Assembly: GCA_905208975.1 (NCBI GenBank)
Contig: CAJLRE010000047.1
Location: forward strand, 1 to 14,961
DNA from: an uncultured Collinsella sp.
GTDB lineage: Bacteria > Actinomycetota > Coriobacteriia > Coriobacteriales > Coriobacteriaceae
Direction of reading: 5' to 3'
DNA length: 14,961 nucleotides
The notes beneath the pieces were generated by a model. The model saw only the letters and a program-made list of their open reading frames with translations. It made no database searches and was not told the origin of the DNA. The translations under genes were made by a program, and so were the position numbers. Within the stretch, counting starts at the first letter, position 1, and each line of letters begins with the position of its first letter. Positions 8,486-14,791 of this stretch are shown piece by piece.

Positions 8486-11400
8486 CTACACGTCCCTCCT
8501 TACAAACGTTCCTTCGTGGTTATAAGAGCAGCGGGCATGCGCGGCCTGCGTCGACGCCGGGTCGACAGCAGCGACGTTGCCAGCCTCGAGTTCGCGCAAG
8601 CGCTCGGCGATGCCGGCCTCCACGCGGTCGAGCAGGGCATCGAAGTCCATGTTGCCGCCCTCGCCGGGAAAACCCTTCTTAAGCCCCGGGATGCGGCCGT
8701 CACCACGCTCCTCCTCGAGCAGCTCGGCACTCGCGGCGCCTCGCAGCGCCGGTTTGCCGCCCTTGGTCGAAAAGTAGAGCGCCGCGCGGGTGTCCAAATC
8801 CAGCGCCCGGCGCATGGCCTGCGCGTAGATGAGCGTTTGGGTATGTGGCGGCAACCAGCGCGGATCGTCGATGGGCGCCGTGCCCGATTCCTCGTCGCGC
8901 ATCGTAGGGTCGGCGAGCTTAAACTCCTCAACGCCCGTGCGATGCTTGTAATCGATCACCACGGCACGATTCTCGGCGTCCACGTCCACGCGGTCGATGC
9001 GCCCGCCAAGCGGCCAACCAGCATACTCGACCTTAAGCTCATTAAAGGCGAACTCAAGGTAGCGCGGGACAAAGGGGGCAAGCGCCTCGGACTCGTAGGC
9101 AAGCACGCCCTCCAGCTGGGGCAAAATCTCGGCCACCTGGCGCTCCTCCACCGGGGAGAGCGGCACCAGCGGGCCCTCGGTACCGCGCTTGCCTGTATGC
9201 TCGGCCAAGGTCTCGTCAAAGACCTCGCGCAGCAGTTCCTGAGCACGCGGCAGGTTCTCGGGCGTCACGCGCTCCATGCCCTCTTGGGGCAGACGGGCGT
9301 GCAGATGCTCCAGCACGTCGTGGACAAAGTTGCCCTTCTCCATATTGCCAAAGCCGGCGTCAATCGACTGGGGCTTCACGCGGTACGAGACGAACCAGCA
9401 TAGCGGGCAGGTCGAATAGGCCTCGATCTGCGAGGCGGACGTCAGGCGCGGCACGAGCGGTGCATCCTCGCCCTCACCATCGCGACGGCGCAGGACCAGA
9501 TATGGAACGGCCTCGGCACTCAGATGCTGAGGGGCTTCACAGGTCACGCGCTCGCACTTGAGACCTTCGCCTGCCGCGGGATCGAAGTCCCTTACGATAT
9601 CGCCCTCACCCACGCAATTCGCCTTGTCGGCGCCTGCGGCCTTAGCAGTGTCAGCGGCCTTGGCGTCGTCAGCTGCCTTAGCAGCTTCAGCGGCCTCGGC
9701 ATGCGCCCGCAGCTCGGTCCATACGGCTGCCGGGTAGCACTCGCGTGCCTGGCGATCGTGCGTCACGCGGGCGAGCGCGACCGGACCGCTCGCCGCCTGC
9801 ATTGCACGGCCAAAGCGCACGCGCAGCAGGGCGGCGGGCTCCAAAGACACGCCGTCGCGGCGCAGCGCGGCCGTCAGCGTGGCCAGCGGACCCTCTTCGT
9901 GCGAAAGCGGATAGCTGTCCAGGTCGACATCGGCAAACAGCACGGCATCGTAGCTGCCGGGGCGCAGAACCGCCGCATCGGCAAGCGAAGCAAAGCGAAC
10001 CTGGGCACGCGGCGCGCGGTCTACCTCGTAGGTCTCGTAATCGTATGCAGTGCTGCGCTTGTCCACCTTGGTTCGAACGCCATCGAGAACCGGTACGGTC
10101 GCGGCCTGCGACACGTCGAGCGCGCGAGCATCATTCATAAGGATGTCGATGACATGGCGCAGCAGGGCCACCTCCGCCTGGCGACGGGCTTGGCCATCCA
10201 AGCTGCCCAGCGAGCGATCGGGCAACGCCTCGGCAACGGCAAGCATGGCCTTGAGCGCCGTCACGGGCTTGTCACGCCACAGCGCCTGGAACACGTCCGA
10301 GACCACACACGGCACATTCTTAAACCAGTTTTCGTCGCTCGCCGCCTTGCGCGCGCCCCTCACCTGGCCCTGAACGCTCTGCAGCAGGCTCTTAACGCCC
10401 GCGGTAGTCTTGCTGCGCGACAGGCGTATGTTCTTGTCGAAGCCGCGGGCGCTCGCGGCGTCGGCACCCGAAAGCGGGCTATAAATCCAGTCGGTAAGCT
10501 CTGGAGCGGGCCACCACTCGGTCTTGGAAGCAGCGCCCTCGTCAGCGGCCTTCATACGCTCGATCAGGTTGGCGAGCGCCGTAAACTGCCTGCCCGCGAT
10601 GGACTGGGAAAACGCCGTGAACTCAGTCGTCTCGGCCGCAATGTGACGCGCCGCCAGACGAGAGGCGAGCTCACCGAACAGCTGGGATGCCCGGGCGGAC
10701 ACCACGAGCACGCGCACGAGATCGGCGGGTGCGGAGGCGGCATCGTTGACCTTGGACTCCTCGCGCGCTTTCACCATCTTATCGATGACGTCCGCATAGA
10801 CACGGGCACGGGCATGGGGCCCGGCGACTTCCACAAAGGCAGGACGTGCGACGGACTTTGGAGCAGTCGCCGGAGCGCCGGCATCCTCGTCCAGCGGTGC
10901 AACCTCAAACAGCACGCCGCGGGCATCAAGGGCCGTGGCCAGCTCCTCACGCATCGCCACTTGCTCGCGGGCAAGCAGCACGACGACCTCTCCCCCATTG
11001 TTCGCCACGGCAGACAGCAGCTCGAGCAGGCCGTGCGTAAACGACGTGACACCGTGCACGCATACGGCGCGGGTGCACGCCGGCAGGTTATCGGCCAGGG
11101 TACCGGCCATAATGTCAGCTGCCTCGCAGGGCTCGACCATATCTCGACGGTCCAAACCGCCCGCGTAGGCGCGCAAAAGCTCGAACACACGAGCCTCGGC
11201 GTCGCTCTTGGGATCGGGCTGAGCGGCGGCATCACGGCAGCGTTCGTCGCCCGCCCCCGCCACACCCGGCAGCACGTCGCGGGCCATGCGCGCGAGCATG
11301 CGCACTGTGCCCTGGCTGCGCGAAAGCGGCTGCAGGTCGGCATCGTCGAGACGCGTGACCATGTCCGAGAACAGCATCTGGCGCTGCAGGTTGTCGACGA

Positions 11401-11638
11401 AGCCGCGCCCGTCGCCCAAGAGCTCCCAAAGCGAGCGAAGCCACGATGTAGGCGTCTTGTAGTCGATACCCAGCGAAACGCCGGCTTCCGCCGCATCATG
11501 ACGGCACAGGTCGAGCTCGGCAAACGTAGGTGCCAGCAACACGGCACGCCCGTGGCGGGCAATAAGGTCGGCAAGCAACGCCGACTCGACATCGCTCAAA
11601 TCCGTGCCGACATTGGTGGTATAGATTCGAACAGGCAT
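8486..11638 (-). CDS. addB: ATP-dependent nuclease subunit B (AddB-like, PD-(D/E)XK nuclease)
   Basis: The 1050-residue partner of AddA is somewhat short for AddB (usually about 1150). The C-terminal nuclease domain is convincing: TCPLCWFVSYR at 743-753, EKGNFVHDVLEH at 767-778 (H773), GGRIDRVDV at 878-886 (D882), VVIDYKHRTG at 893-902 (D896, K898) and QTLIYAQ at 934-940. The N-terminus has the AddB/RecC-like layout, but where AddB proteins normally have a Walker A loop the sequence reads TTNVGTDLSDV (7-17), with no GKS/GKT. Of the cysteines that hold the AddB 4Fe-4S cluster, the pre-nuclease Cys (C744) is present. The C-terminal CxxCx5C trio is reduced to C1037. An Ala/Lys-rich linker lies at 646-674. 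The start ATG is preceded by GGAGG at 11642-11646 with only 3 nt spacing. The gene is first in the addB-addA operon, with an intergenic gap of 3 nt. The assignment rests on the nuclease motifs plus linkage to addA. Confidence 0.85.
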   Translation of the reverse strand: MPVRIYTTNVGTDLSDVESALLADLIARHGRAVLLAPTFAELDLCRHDAAEAGVSLGIDYKTPTSWLRSLWELLGDGRGFVDNLQRQMLFSDMVTRLDDADLQPLSRSQGTVRMLARMARDVLPGVAGAGDERCRDAAAQPDPKSDAEARVFELLRAYAGGLDRRDMVEPCEAADIMAGTLADNLPACTRAVCVHGVTSFTHGLLELLSAVANNGGEVVVLLAREQVAMREELATALDARGVLFEVAPLDEDAGAPATAPKSVARPAFVEVAGPHARARVYADVIDKMVKAREESKVNDAASAPADLVRVLVVSARASQLFGELASRLAARHIAAETTEFTAFSQSIAGRQFTALANLIERMKAADEGAASKTEWWPAPELTDWIYSPLSGADAASARGFDKNIRLSRSKTTAGVKSLLQSVQGQVRGARKAASDENWFKNVPCVVSDVFQALWRDKPVTALKAMLAVAEALPDRSLGSLDGQARRQAEVALLRHVIDILMNDARALDVSQAATVPVLDGVRTKVDKRSTAYDYETYEVDRAPRAQVRFASLADAAVLRPGSYDAVLFADVDLDSYPLSHEEGPLATLTAALRRDGVSLEPAALLRVRFGRAMQAASGPVALARVTHDRQARECYPAAVWTELRAHAEAAEAAKAADDAKAADTAKAAGADKANCVGEGDIVRDFDPAAGEGLKCERVTCEAPQHLSAEAVPYLVLRRRDGEGEDAPLVPRLTSASQIEAYSTCPLCWFVSYRVKPQSIDAGFGNMEKGNFVHDVLEHLHARLPQEGMERVTPENLPRAQELLREVFDETLAEHTGKRGTEGPLVPLSPVEERQVAEILPQLEGVLAYESEALAPFVPRYLEFAFNELKVEYAGWPLGGRIDRVDVDAENRAVVIDYKHRTGVEEFKLADPTMRDEESGTAPIDDPRWLPPHTQTLIYAQAMRRALDLDTRAALYFSTKGGKPALRGAASAELLEEERGDGRIPGLKKGFPGEGGNMDFDALLDRVEAGIAERLRELEAGNVAAVDPASTQAAHARCSYNHEGTFVRRDV
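9617..9703 (-). repeat. degenerate Ala/Lys/Asp-rich repeat inside addB
   Basis: This stretch encodes AddB residues 646-674, a run of loosely repeated units such as EAAKAAD, DAKAAD and TAKAAG. The DNA shows matching short imperfect repeats of about 12-18 nt (for example CTTAGCAG and CCTTGGCG variants). It sits between the helicase-like region and the nuclease domain and is probably a flexible or helical linker made by local repeat expansion. Confidence 0.6.
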
Positions 11639-11650
11639 GGTCCTCCGCTC

Positions 11651-11703
11651 AAACTGTTCGCAATAATCAATGCATCCATCCTACCCGCCCAAGCGGACAG
11701 TTT
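11651..11703. repeat. inverted repeat in the addB leader
   Basis: AAACTGTTCGC at 11651-11661 and GCGGACAGTTT at 11693-11703 are inverted copies with one mismatch (a G-U pair in RNA), separated by 31 nt. In an addBA transcript the stem would end 4 nt before the GGAGG ribosome-binding site of addB. It could influence translation or be another palindromic element; I see no direct evidence for either. The gap 11639-11857 (219 bp) contains no gene that I can support. Confidence 0.5.
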
Positions 11704-11723
11704 TGCCCCACGCCAACAGATTT

Positions 11724-11806
11724 GATCCCTTGGGGACGGAGGAAAACGGATCACCGAGTTAGACAGACCCCCTCGGTGATCCGTTTTCCTCCGTCCCCAA
11801 GGGATC
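11724..11806. repeat. perfect 35-bp inverted repeat
   Basis: The arms at 11724-11758 and 11772-11806 are exact reverse complements over 35 bp with a 13-nt loop. Each arm begins GATCCCTTGGGGACGG and contains GGAGGAAAACGGATCACC. It lies between the yerC-type gene's terminator and addB. Perfect arms of this length far exceed what a terminator needs, and no U-tract is attached. I read it as a palindromic repetitive element (REP/MITE-like); that identity is inference. Confidence 0.9.
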
Positions 11807-11808
11807 AG

Positions 11809-11834
11809 AAAACCGCCCCCGAAGGAGCGGTTTT
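11809..11834 (-). terminator. intrinsic terminator of the yerC-type gene
   Basis: AAAACCGC (11809-11816) and GCGGTTTT (11827-11834) pair as an 8-bp stem. It is extended by two G-C pairs past one mismatch and closes on a 4-nt loop. On the minus strand the stem runs into TTTTCT, the expected U-rich tail. It begins 23 nt after the stop codon of the TrpR-like gene. Confidence 0.75.
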
Positions 11835-11857
11835 GCACAATTCGTTTTTGGCGCGGC

Positions 11858-12157
11858 CTACTCGCCATCCTCCAGCTTAATGAGGATCTTGCGGTAGCCA
11901 CCGTACTCGCCGTTGAGTGCCTTGGACACGCGGCTCACCGTAGTGGACGAAGCGCCGGTGCGGGCCTGAACCTCAACATAAGGCTCGCCCTCATCCAGAT
12001 AACGCGCAACCTGCAGACGTTGCGAAAGATCGCAGATCTCGCGCGGCGTGCAGATATCGGTCAAAAACGCCTGGATATCCTTCTCGTCATCCAAAAGACT
12101 AAATGCGTGGACCAGCTGCTTGACATCAGGCTTGTCAAACATGTTCTCGATATTCAT
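11858..12157 (-). CDS. YerC/YecD-family TrpR-like DNA-binding protein
   Basis: This 99-residue protein is related to the Trp repressor fold. Residues 36-58 contain the family stretch TPREICDLSQRLQVARYLDEGEPY. A helix-turn-helix follows at about 60-80 with TGASSTTVSRVSKALN, and the protein ends GGYRK(I/L). Length and motif order match the YerC/YecD family, whose ligand and targets are generally not known; tryptophan should not be assumed. The start ATG follows a weak GGCGGTG (4 nt spacing). It is divergent from the holin-like gene across a 324-bp gap and is separated from addB by a terminator, so it appears monocistronic. Confidence 0.9.
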   Translation of the reverse strand: MNIENMFDKPDVKQLVHAFSLLDDEKDIQAFLTDICTPREICDLSQRLQVARYLDEGEPYVEVQARTGASSTTVSRVSKALNGEYGGYRKILIKLEDGE

Positions 12158-12481
12158 CGATCACCGCCAAACCCGCCATAAGGCATCGAAGTTGATACTG
12201 ACATCGGGCATCGTTCGCCCGTTCTATGCAATAGGGCAACGCCTGTGGCTTTTGCCCGTAGCAGTGTAGCACACCACCAAACTAAAGCGACAAGACTCTC
12301 TGCCAGCGGCGCGTTTTTCAGGACGAACGCCGTTTTGAAACCGAATGCGCACGTAAGCTCCACGAATATCTGAGACAATGGGCGGCCGAACAAGGCGGCA
12401 CACCCGAGCGGCCGTCCAAGCCGCCGCAGCAAACCGCTTCACGCGACACCGACGCACCCTGCGCAAGAAAGGATTCACACC
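12158..12481. other. divergent intergenic region without a supported gene
   Basis: The gap between the yerC-type gene (minus) and the holin-like gene (plus) holds a candidate minus-strand promoter and two short hairpins in what would be the yerC-type leader (GGGC..GCCC near 12206-12222 and GGGCAA..TTGCCC near 12234-12256). It also has a direct repeat GTAGC-AGT-GTAGC near 12258-12270. I find no ORF with a start codon and ribosome-binding site, and no convincing plus-strand promoter. Confidence 0.6.
12263..12293 (-). promoter_or_regulatory. candidate promoter for the yerC-type gene
   Basis: On the minus strand TTGTCG (12288-12293) and TACACT (12263-12268) are spaced 19 bp, and the -10 carries an upstream TGC, giving an extended -10 (TGnTACACT). 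The predicted leader is about 100 nt. The spacing is long, so the call depends mostly on the extended -10. Confidence 0.4.
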
Positions 12482-12847
12482 ATGCGCTTTATGCTTAACT
12501 GGCTCTTTACCTCGATCGCCATCGCGATTGCCACGTTCCTCGTCCCCGGCATCCAGCCCTTCGGTTTTGCCGAGGCCTGGGTCTGTTTCGCCTTCGTGGG
12601 ACTGTTCCTGAACATCGTCGATTCGCTCGTCAAGCCGTTTCTGACGGTTATCTCGCTGCCGCTCACGATCATTACGCTGGGTATTTTTCAGCTCGTAGTC
12701 AACAGCTTTATGCTCGAGCTGGCCAGCTATCTGTCGGTCAATCTGCTGGGCGCGGGTATCTCCATCGCCAGCTTTGGATCGGCCTTTATGGGCAGCATCC
12801 TGGTGTCCATCATGCGCAGCATCCTCGACAGCATCGCCGAGGGCTAA
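12482..12847 (+). CDS. phage holin superfamily IV-like four-helix membrane protein
   Basis: The 121-residue hydrophobic protein has about four membrane segments (roughly 4-22, 30-50, 54-77 and 93-113). The central stretch with DSLVKPFLTVISLPLTIITL (47-66) followed by LGIFQLVVNSFMLELAS is characteristic of the 'mycobacterial 4 TMS phage holin, superfamily IV' group. Despite the name these are common single-copy chromosomal proteins of unknown function, and no phage genes are nearby, so a lysis role is not supported. The start ATG follows AAAGGA (12468-12473) with 8 nt spacing. It is monocistronic, closed by a strong bidirectional terminator. Confidence 0.88.
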   Translation: MRFMLNWLFTSIAIAIATFLVPGIQPFGFAEAWVCFAFVGLFLNIVDSLVKPFLTVISLPLTIITLGIFQLVVNSFMLELASYLSVNLLGAGISIASFGSAFMGSILVSIMRSILDSIAEG

Positions 12848-12887
12848 AACGGCCATTCCGGCCGCGCCCGTCTCAACAGCCCAAAAC

Positions 12888-12920
12888 GAAGGCCGCCCAT
12901 CACAAAAATGGGCGGCCTTC
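12888..12920. terminator. bidirectional intrinsic terminator between convergent genes
   Basis: GAAGGCCGCCCAT (12888-12900) and ATGGGCGGCCTTC (12908-12920) form a perfect 13-bp stem with a 7-nt loop. TTATTTG follows on the plus strand and GTTTTGG on the minus strand. It lies between the holin-like gene (plus) and the rrf2-type gene (minus), so it can serve both. Confidence 0.85.
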
Positions 12921-12951
12921 TTATTTGCCAAGTCTCAAAGGGCGAGAGAAT

Positions 12952-12982
12952 CTGCCATTTCCACCCCGTCCCCAAATGGCAG
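12952..12982. repeat. short palindromic element with a G-rich core
   Basis: CTGCCATTT (12952-12960) and AAATGGCAG (12974-12982) are perfect 9-bp inverted copies around a 13-nt centre. Read on the minus strand, the element contains TTGGGGACGG, which also occurs in each arm of the 35-bp palindrome at 11724-11806. It starts 7 bp after the rrf2-type stop codon, read in that gene's direction. Confidence 0.7.
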
Positions 12983-12989
12983 GTGTGGG

Positions 12990-13418
12990 TTAGATGACGT
13001 AATCGTAGCCTTCGTTGGGAGCGACAAGTTGATCGAGCGTCACACCGTCGAGGTAGTCGTTGATAAGCTTGTCCAGGTTCTTCCACACGTCGAGCGTGGG
13101 GCACTCGTCAGAGCGCGAACAACCCTTGCAGTCGCCATCCAGGCAGGCGACCGGCGCCAGGCTGCCCTCGGTCAGGCGCAAGATCTCGCCCACCGTGTAC
13201 TGCTCGGGCGGGCGCGTGAGCACATAGCCGCCGCCCTTGCCGCGCATGCCCGAGAGCATGTTGGCGCGCACGAGCGTAGCCAGAATATTCTCGAGGTACT
13301 TCTCCGAAATACCCTGACGCGCCGCAATCTCTTTAAGCGGGATACGGCCTGTCGCCTGGTGCTCGGCCAGGTCGACCATAACGCGCAGGGCATATCTGCC
13401 CTTTGTGGAAACCAACAT
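12990..13418 (-). CDS. Rrf2-family transcriptional regulator (IscR/CymR-like)
   Basis: The 142-residue winged-helix regulator opens with MLVSTKGRYALRVMVDLA and has a recognition region around 28-52 (KEIAARQGISEKYLENIL). The wing is RGKGGGYVL (59-67). A cysteine cluster C92, C97, C100, C106 lies where IscR carries its Fe-S ligands, followed by the family stretch W112..LD. IscR senses Fe-S status, whereas CymR senses cysteine through CysK. The cluster points toward Fe-S or redox sensing, while divergence from cysK points toward control of cysteine synthesis; I cannot decide between them. The start ATG follows GAAAGG with 11 nt spacing. A palindrome overlapping its predicted -10 suggests autoregulation. 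Confidence 0.92.
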   Translation of the reverse strand: MLVSTKGRYALRVMVDLAEHQATGRIPLKEIAARQGISEKYLENILATLVRANMLSGMRGKGGGYVLTRPPEQYTVGEILRLTEGSLAPVACLDGDCKGCSRSDECPTLDVWKNLDKLINDYLDGVTLDQLVAPNEGYDYVI

Positions 13419-13449
13419 ATATATAGCTGCCTTTCGGTCTTTTAATTCG

Positions 13450-13482
13450 TAGAAATTCTAGCCGAAAAATTGGTTTTGAAAA
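13450..13482 (-). promoter_or_regulatory. candidate rrf2 promoter with overlapping 11-bp palindrome
   Basis: On the minus strand TTTTCA (13477-13482) and TAGAAT (13455-13460) are spaced 16 bp, with 4 and 5 matches to consensus. The -10 lies inside the perfect palindrome TAGAAATTCTA (13450-13460), which is 32 bp upstream of the start codon and well placed for a repressor. Confidence 0.45.
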
Positions 13483-13531
13483 TACCTATTCCCGTCAAGA
13501 TGGTTAATCGACTCGTAATAATCTTCTATTT

Positions 13532-13564
13532 CCTATTGCGTTACTAGGCTTTACTGTCTACTAT
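13532..13564 (+). promoter_or_regulatory. candidate cysK promoter with overlapping CCTA/TAGG dyad
   Basis: TTGCGT (13536-13541) and TACTAT (13559-13564) are spaced exactly 17 bp; the -10 has 5 of 6 matches. The expected start near 13571 gives a leader of about 100 nt. The dyad CCTATTGCGTTACTAGG (13532-13548) covers the -35 and the start of the spacer, a typical repressor position. Another CCTATT occurs at 13485-13490. The surrounding 13419-13570 is clearly more AT-rich than the genes. The leader contains a small ACCGT/ACGGT hairpin near 13623-13640. Confidence 0.5.
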
Positions 13565-13671
13565 GCTTGCCAACAGCAAAACGAACAACCTATAAGGTTT
13601 GTGGGTTTCGCTGCCACACACACCGTAAAACCACACGGTATCCAGTCATTTGAACACTTTGGAGGTTCACC

Positions 13672-14610
13672 ATGAGCAATGTTTACACGTCCATCGATCA
13701 GCTTATCGGCCACACCCCGCTTCTGGAGCTCACCCACTTCGAGGCCGACGAGGACCTCAAGGCCCGTGTGCTCGTCAAATTGGAATACTTCAACCCCGCC
13801 GGGTCCGTCAAAGACCGCGTCGCCAAGAACATGATTGACGAGGCCGAGAAGGCCGGCAAGCTCGTGCGCGGTGGCGACTACACCATCATCGAGCCCACGA
13901 GCGGCAACACCGGCGTCGGCATCGCCTCGGTGGCGGCGGCCCGCGGCTACAAGGTGATCATCACTATGCCCGAGACCATGTCCGTCGAGCGCCGCAAGCT
14001 CATGCAGGCATACGGCGCACAGCTCGTGCTCACCGACGGCTCCAAGGGCATGAAGGGCGCTATCGCCAAGGCGGAGGAGCTGCAGAAGGAAACTCCCAAC
14101 AGCATCATCGCCGGCCAGTTTGTGAACCCCGCGAACCCGGCCATTCACAAGGCCACGACCGGCCCCGAGATCTGGGACGACACCGACGGCAAGGTCGACA
14201 TCTTCGTCGCCGGCGTCGGCACCGGCGGCACCGTGACCGGCGTGGGCGAGTTCCTCAAGGAGCAAAACCCCGAGATTCAGGTCGTCGCCGTCGAGCCCGC
14301 CACCTCCCCGGTGCTCTCTAAGGGCCAGGCCGGCCCGCACAAGATCCAGGGTATCGGTGCCGGCTTTGTGCCCGACGTCCTCGACACCCAGGTCTATGAC
14401 GAGATCATCCCCGTCGAGAACGACGATGCCTTTGCCACCGGCCGCGCCGTGGGCCACAAGGAAGGCGTGCTCGTGGGCATTTCGTCCGGCGCCGCCGTCT
14501 GGGCCGCTCTGCAGCTGGCCAAGCGCCCCGAGAACGAAGGCAAGACCATCGTGGCGCTGCTCGCCGACACCGGCGAGCGCTACCTGTCTACGGCGCTCTT
14601 CCAGGACTAG
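13672..14610 (+). CDS. cysK: O-acetylserine sulfhydrylase (cysteine synthase A)
   Basis: This 312-residue cytoplasmic PLP enzyme makes L-cysteine and acetate from O-acetylserine and sulfide. NPAGSVKDR at 41-49 contains the Schiff-base lysine K47. PTSGNTGVG at 75-83 is the substrate-binding loop (T76-T80), and AGQFVNPANP at 147-156 holds the conserved Gln. GVGTGGTVTG at 181-190 binds the cofactor phosphate, KIQGIGAGFVP lies at 224-234, and SSGAA at 271-275 contacts the PLP ring nitrogen. Length and motif order are standard. The ATG follows GGAGG (13661-13665) with 6 nt spacing. It is divergent from the Rrf2-type regulator and upstream of mnmA. CysK can also bind CymR-type regulators in Firmicutes, so a moonlighting regulatory role is possible but not shown here. 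Confidence 0.97.
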   Translation: MSNVYTSIDQLIGHTPLLELTHFEADEDLKARVLVKLEYFNPAGSVKDRVAKNMIDEAEKAGKLVRGGDYTIIEPTSGNTGVGIASVAAARGYKVIITMPETMSVERRKLMQAYGAQLVLTDGSKGMKGAIAKAEELQKETPNSIIAGQFVNPANPAIHKATTGPEIWDDTDGKVDIFVAGVGTGGTVTGVGEFLKEQNPEIQVVAVEPATSPVLSKGQAGPHKIQGIGAGFVPDVLDTQVYDEIIPVENDDAFATGRAVGHKEGVLVGISSGAAVWAALQLAKRPENEGKTIVALLADTGERYLSTALFQD

Positions 14611-14615
14611 AGCTT

Positions 14616-14632
14616 CTCGTTCTTAGAACGAG
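14616..14632 (+). other. short hairpin just after cysK
   Basis: CTCGTTC (14616-14622) and GAACGAG (14626-14632) form a 7-bp stem with a 3-nt loop, 5 nt after the cysK stop. No U-tract follows, so it is more likely a 3'-end stabilising hairpin than a terminator. Confidence 0.4.
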
Positions 14633-14711
14633 TCCAAGGCACGCCGGTCTCCCCTCTCTTCTGGCAGCCTGAGCTCATCCCAACAGGATGCCCCACGAGA
14701 CGTCCGAACTT

Positions 14712-14719
14712 GCTACAAT
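14712..14719 (+). promoter_or_regulatory. candidate extended -10 upstream of mnmA
   Basis: TGCTACAAT (14711-14719) matches an extended -10, but no -35 is recognisable. The predicted start (about 14726) falls within the stem of the terminator that follows, so either this is not a working promoter for mnmA or its transcripts meet a terminator at once. Confidence 0.3.
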
Positions 14720-14723
14720 GTCT

Positions 14724-14762
14724 GCGGCGCGGAACCAGCCTCCCGCGCCGCTTTTCTTTTTT
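14724..14762 (+). terminator. strong intrinsic terminator between cysK and mnmA
   Basis: GCGGCGCGG (14724-14732) and CCGCGCCGC (14743-14751) form a perfect 9-bp GC stem with a 10-nt loop. TTTTCTTTTTT follows. It is the best plus-strand terminator in the window and lies 30 bp upstream of the mnmA start. Confidence 0.85.
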
Positions 14763-14791
14763 GGCCACATGCCACCAAGGAGAACCTCCTC

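Noticed and set aside
6842..9403. 853-codon open frame on the plus strand across addA and addB
   Set aside because: It is a shadow frame spanning the boundary of two well-supported minus-strand genes, with His/Arg/Leu-rich composition typical of antisense translation.
9524..11725. 733-codon open frame on the plus strand antisense to addB
   Set aside because: It is a shadow of addB with no recognisable domain and no ribosome-binding site of note.
11724..11806. Ordinary intrinsic terminator for yerC or addB
   Set aside because: A separate terminator with a U-rich tail exists at 11809-11834, and the palindrome has much longer perfect arms with no U-tract.
12286..12498. 70-codon plus-strand open stretch upstream of and overlapping the holin-like start, with a protein-like translation (for example ETECARKLHEYLRQWAAEQ)
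   Set aside because: It contains no ATG, GTG or TTG start codon, has no ribosome-binding site, and its third-position GC is lower than that of the real genes. A gene remnant is possible but not supported.
12482..12847. Prophage or lysis cassette suggested by the holin-like protein
   Set aside because: No endolysin, integrase, capsid or other phage gene is nearby, and this superfamily is widespread in chromosomes outside phages.
13571..13671. T-box or SAM-type riboswitch in the cysK leader
   Set aside because: At about 100 nt the leader is too short for a T-box and lacks its conserved box; there is only a small 5-bp hairpin and no terminator/antiterminator pair.
13561..14457. 298-codon minus-strand open frame antisense to cysK
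   Set aside because: cysK is a clear full-length enzyme; the antisense product is Gly/Asp/Val/Leu-rich and has no motif.
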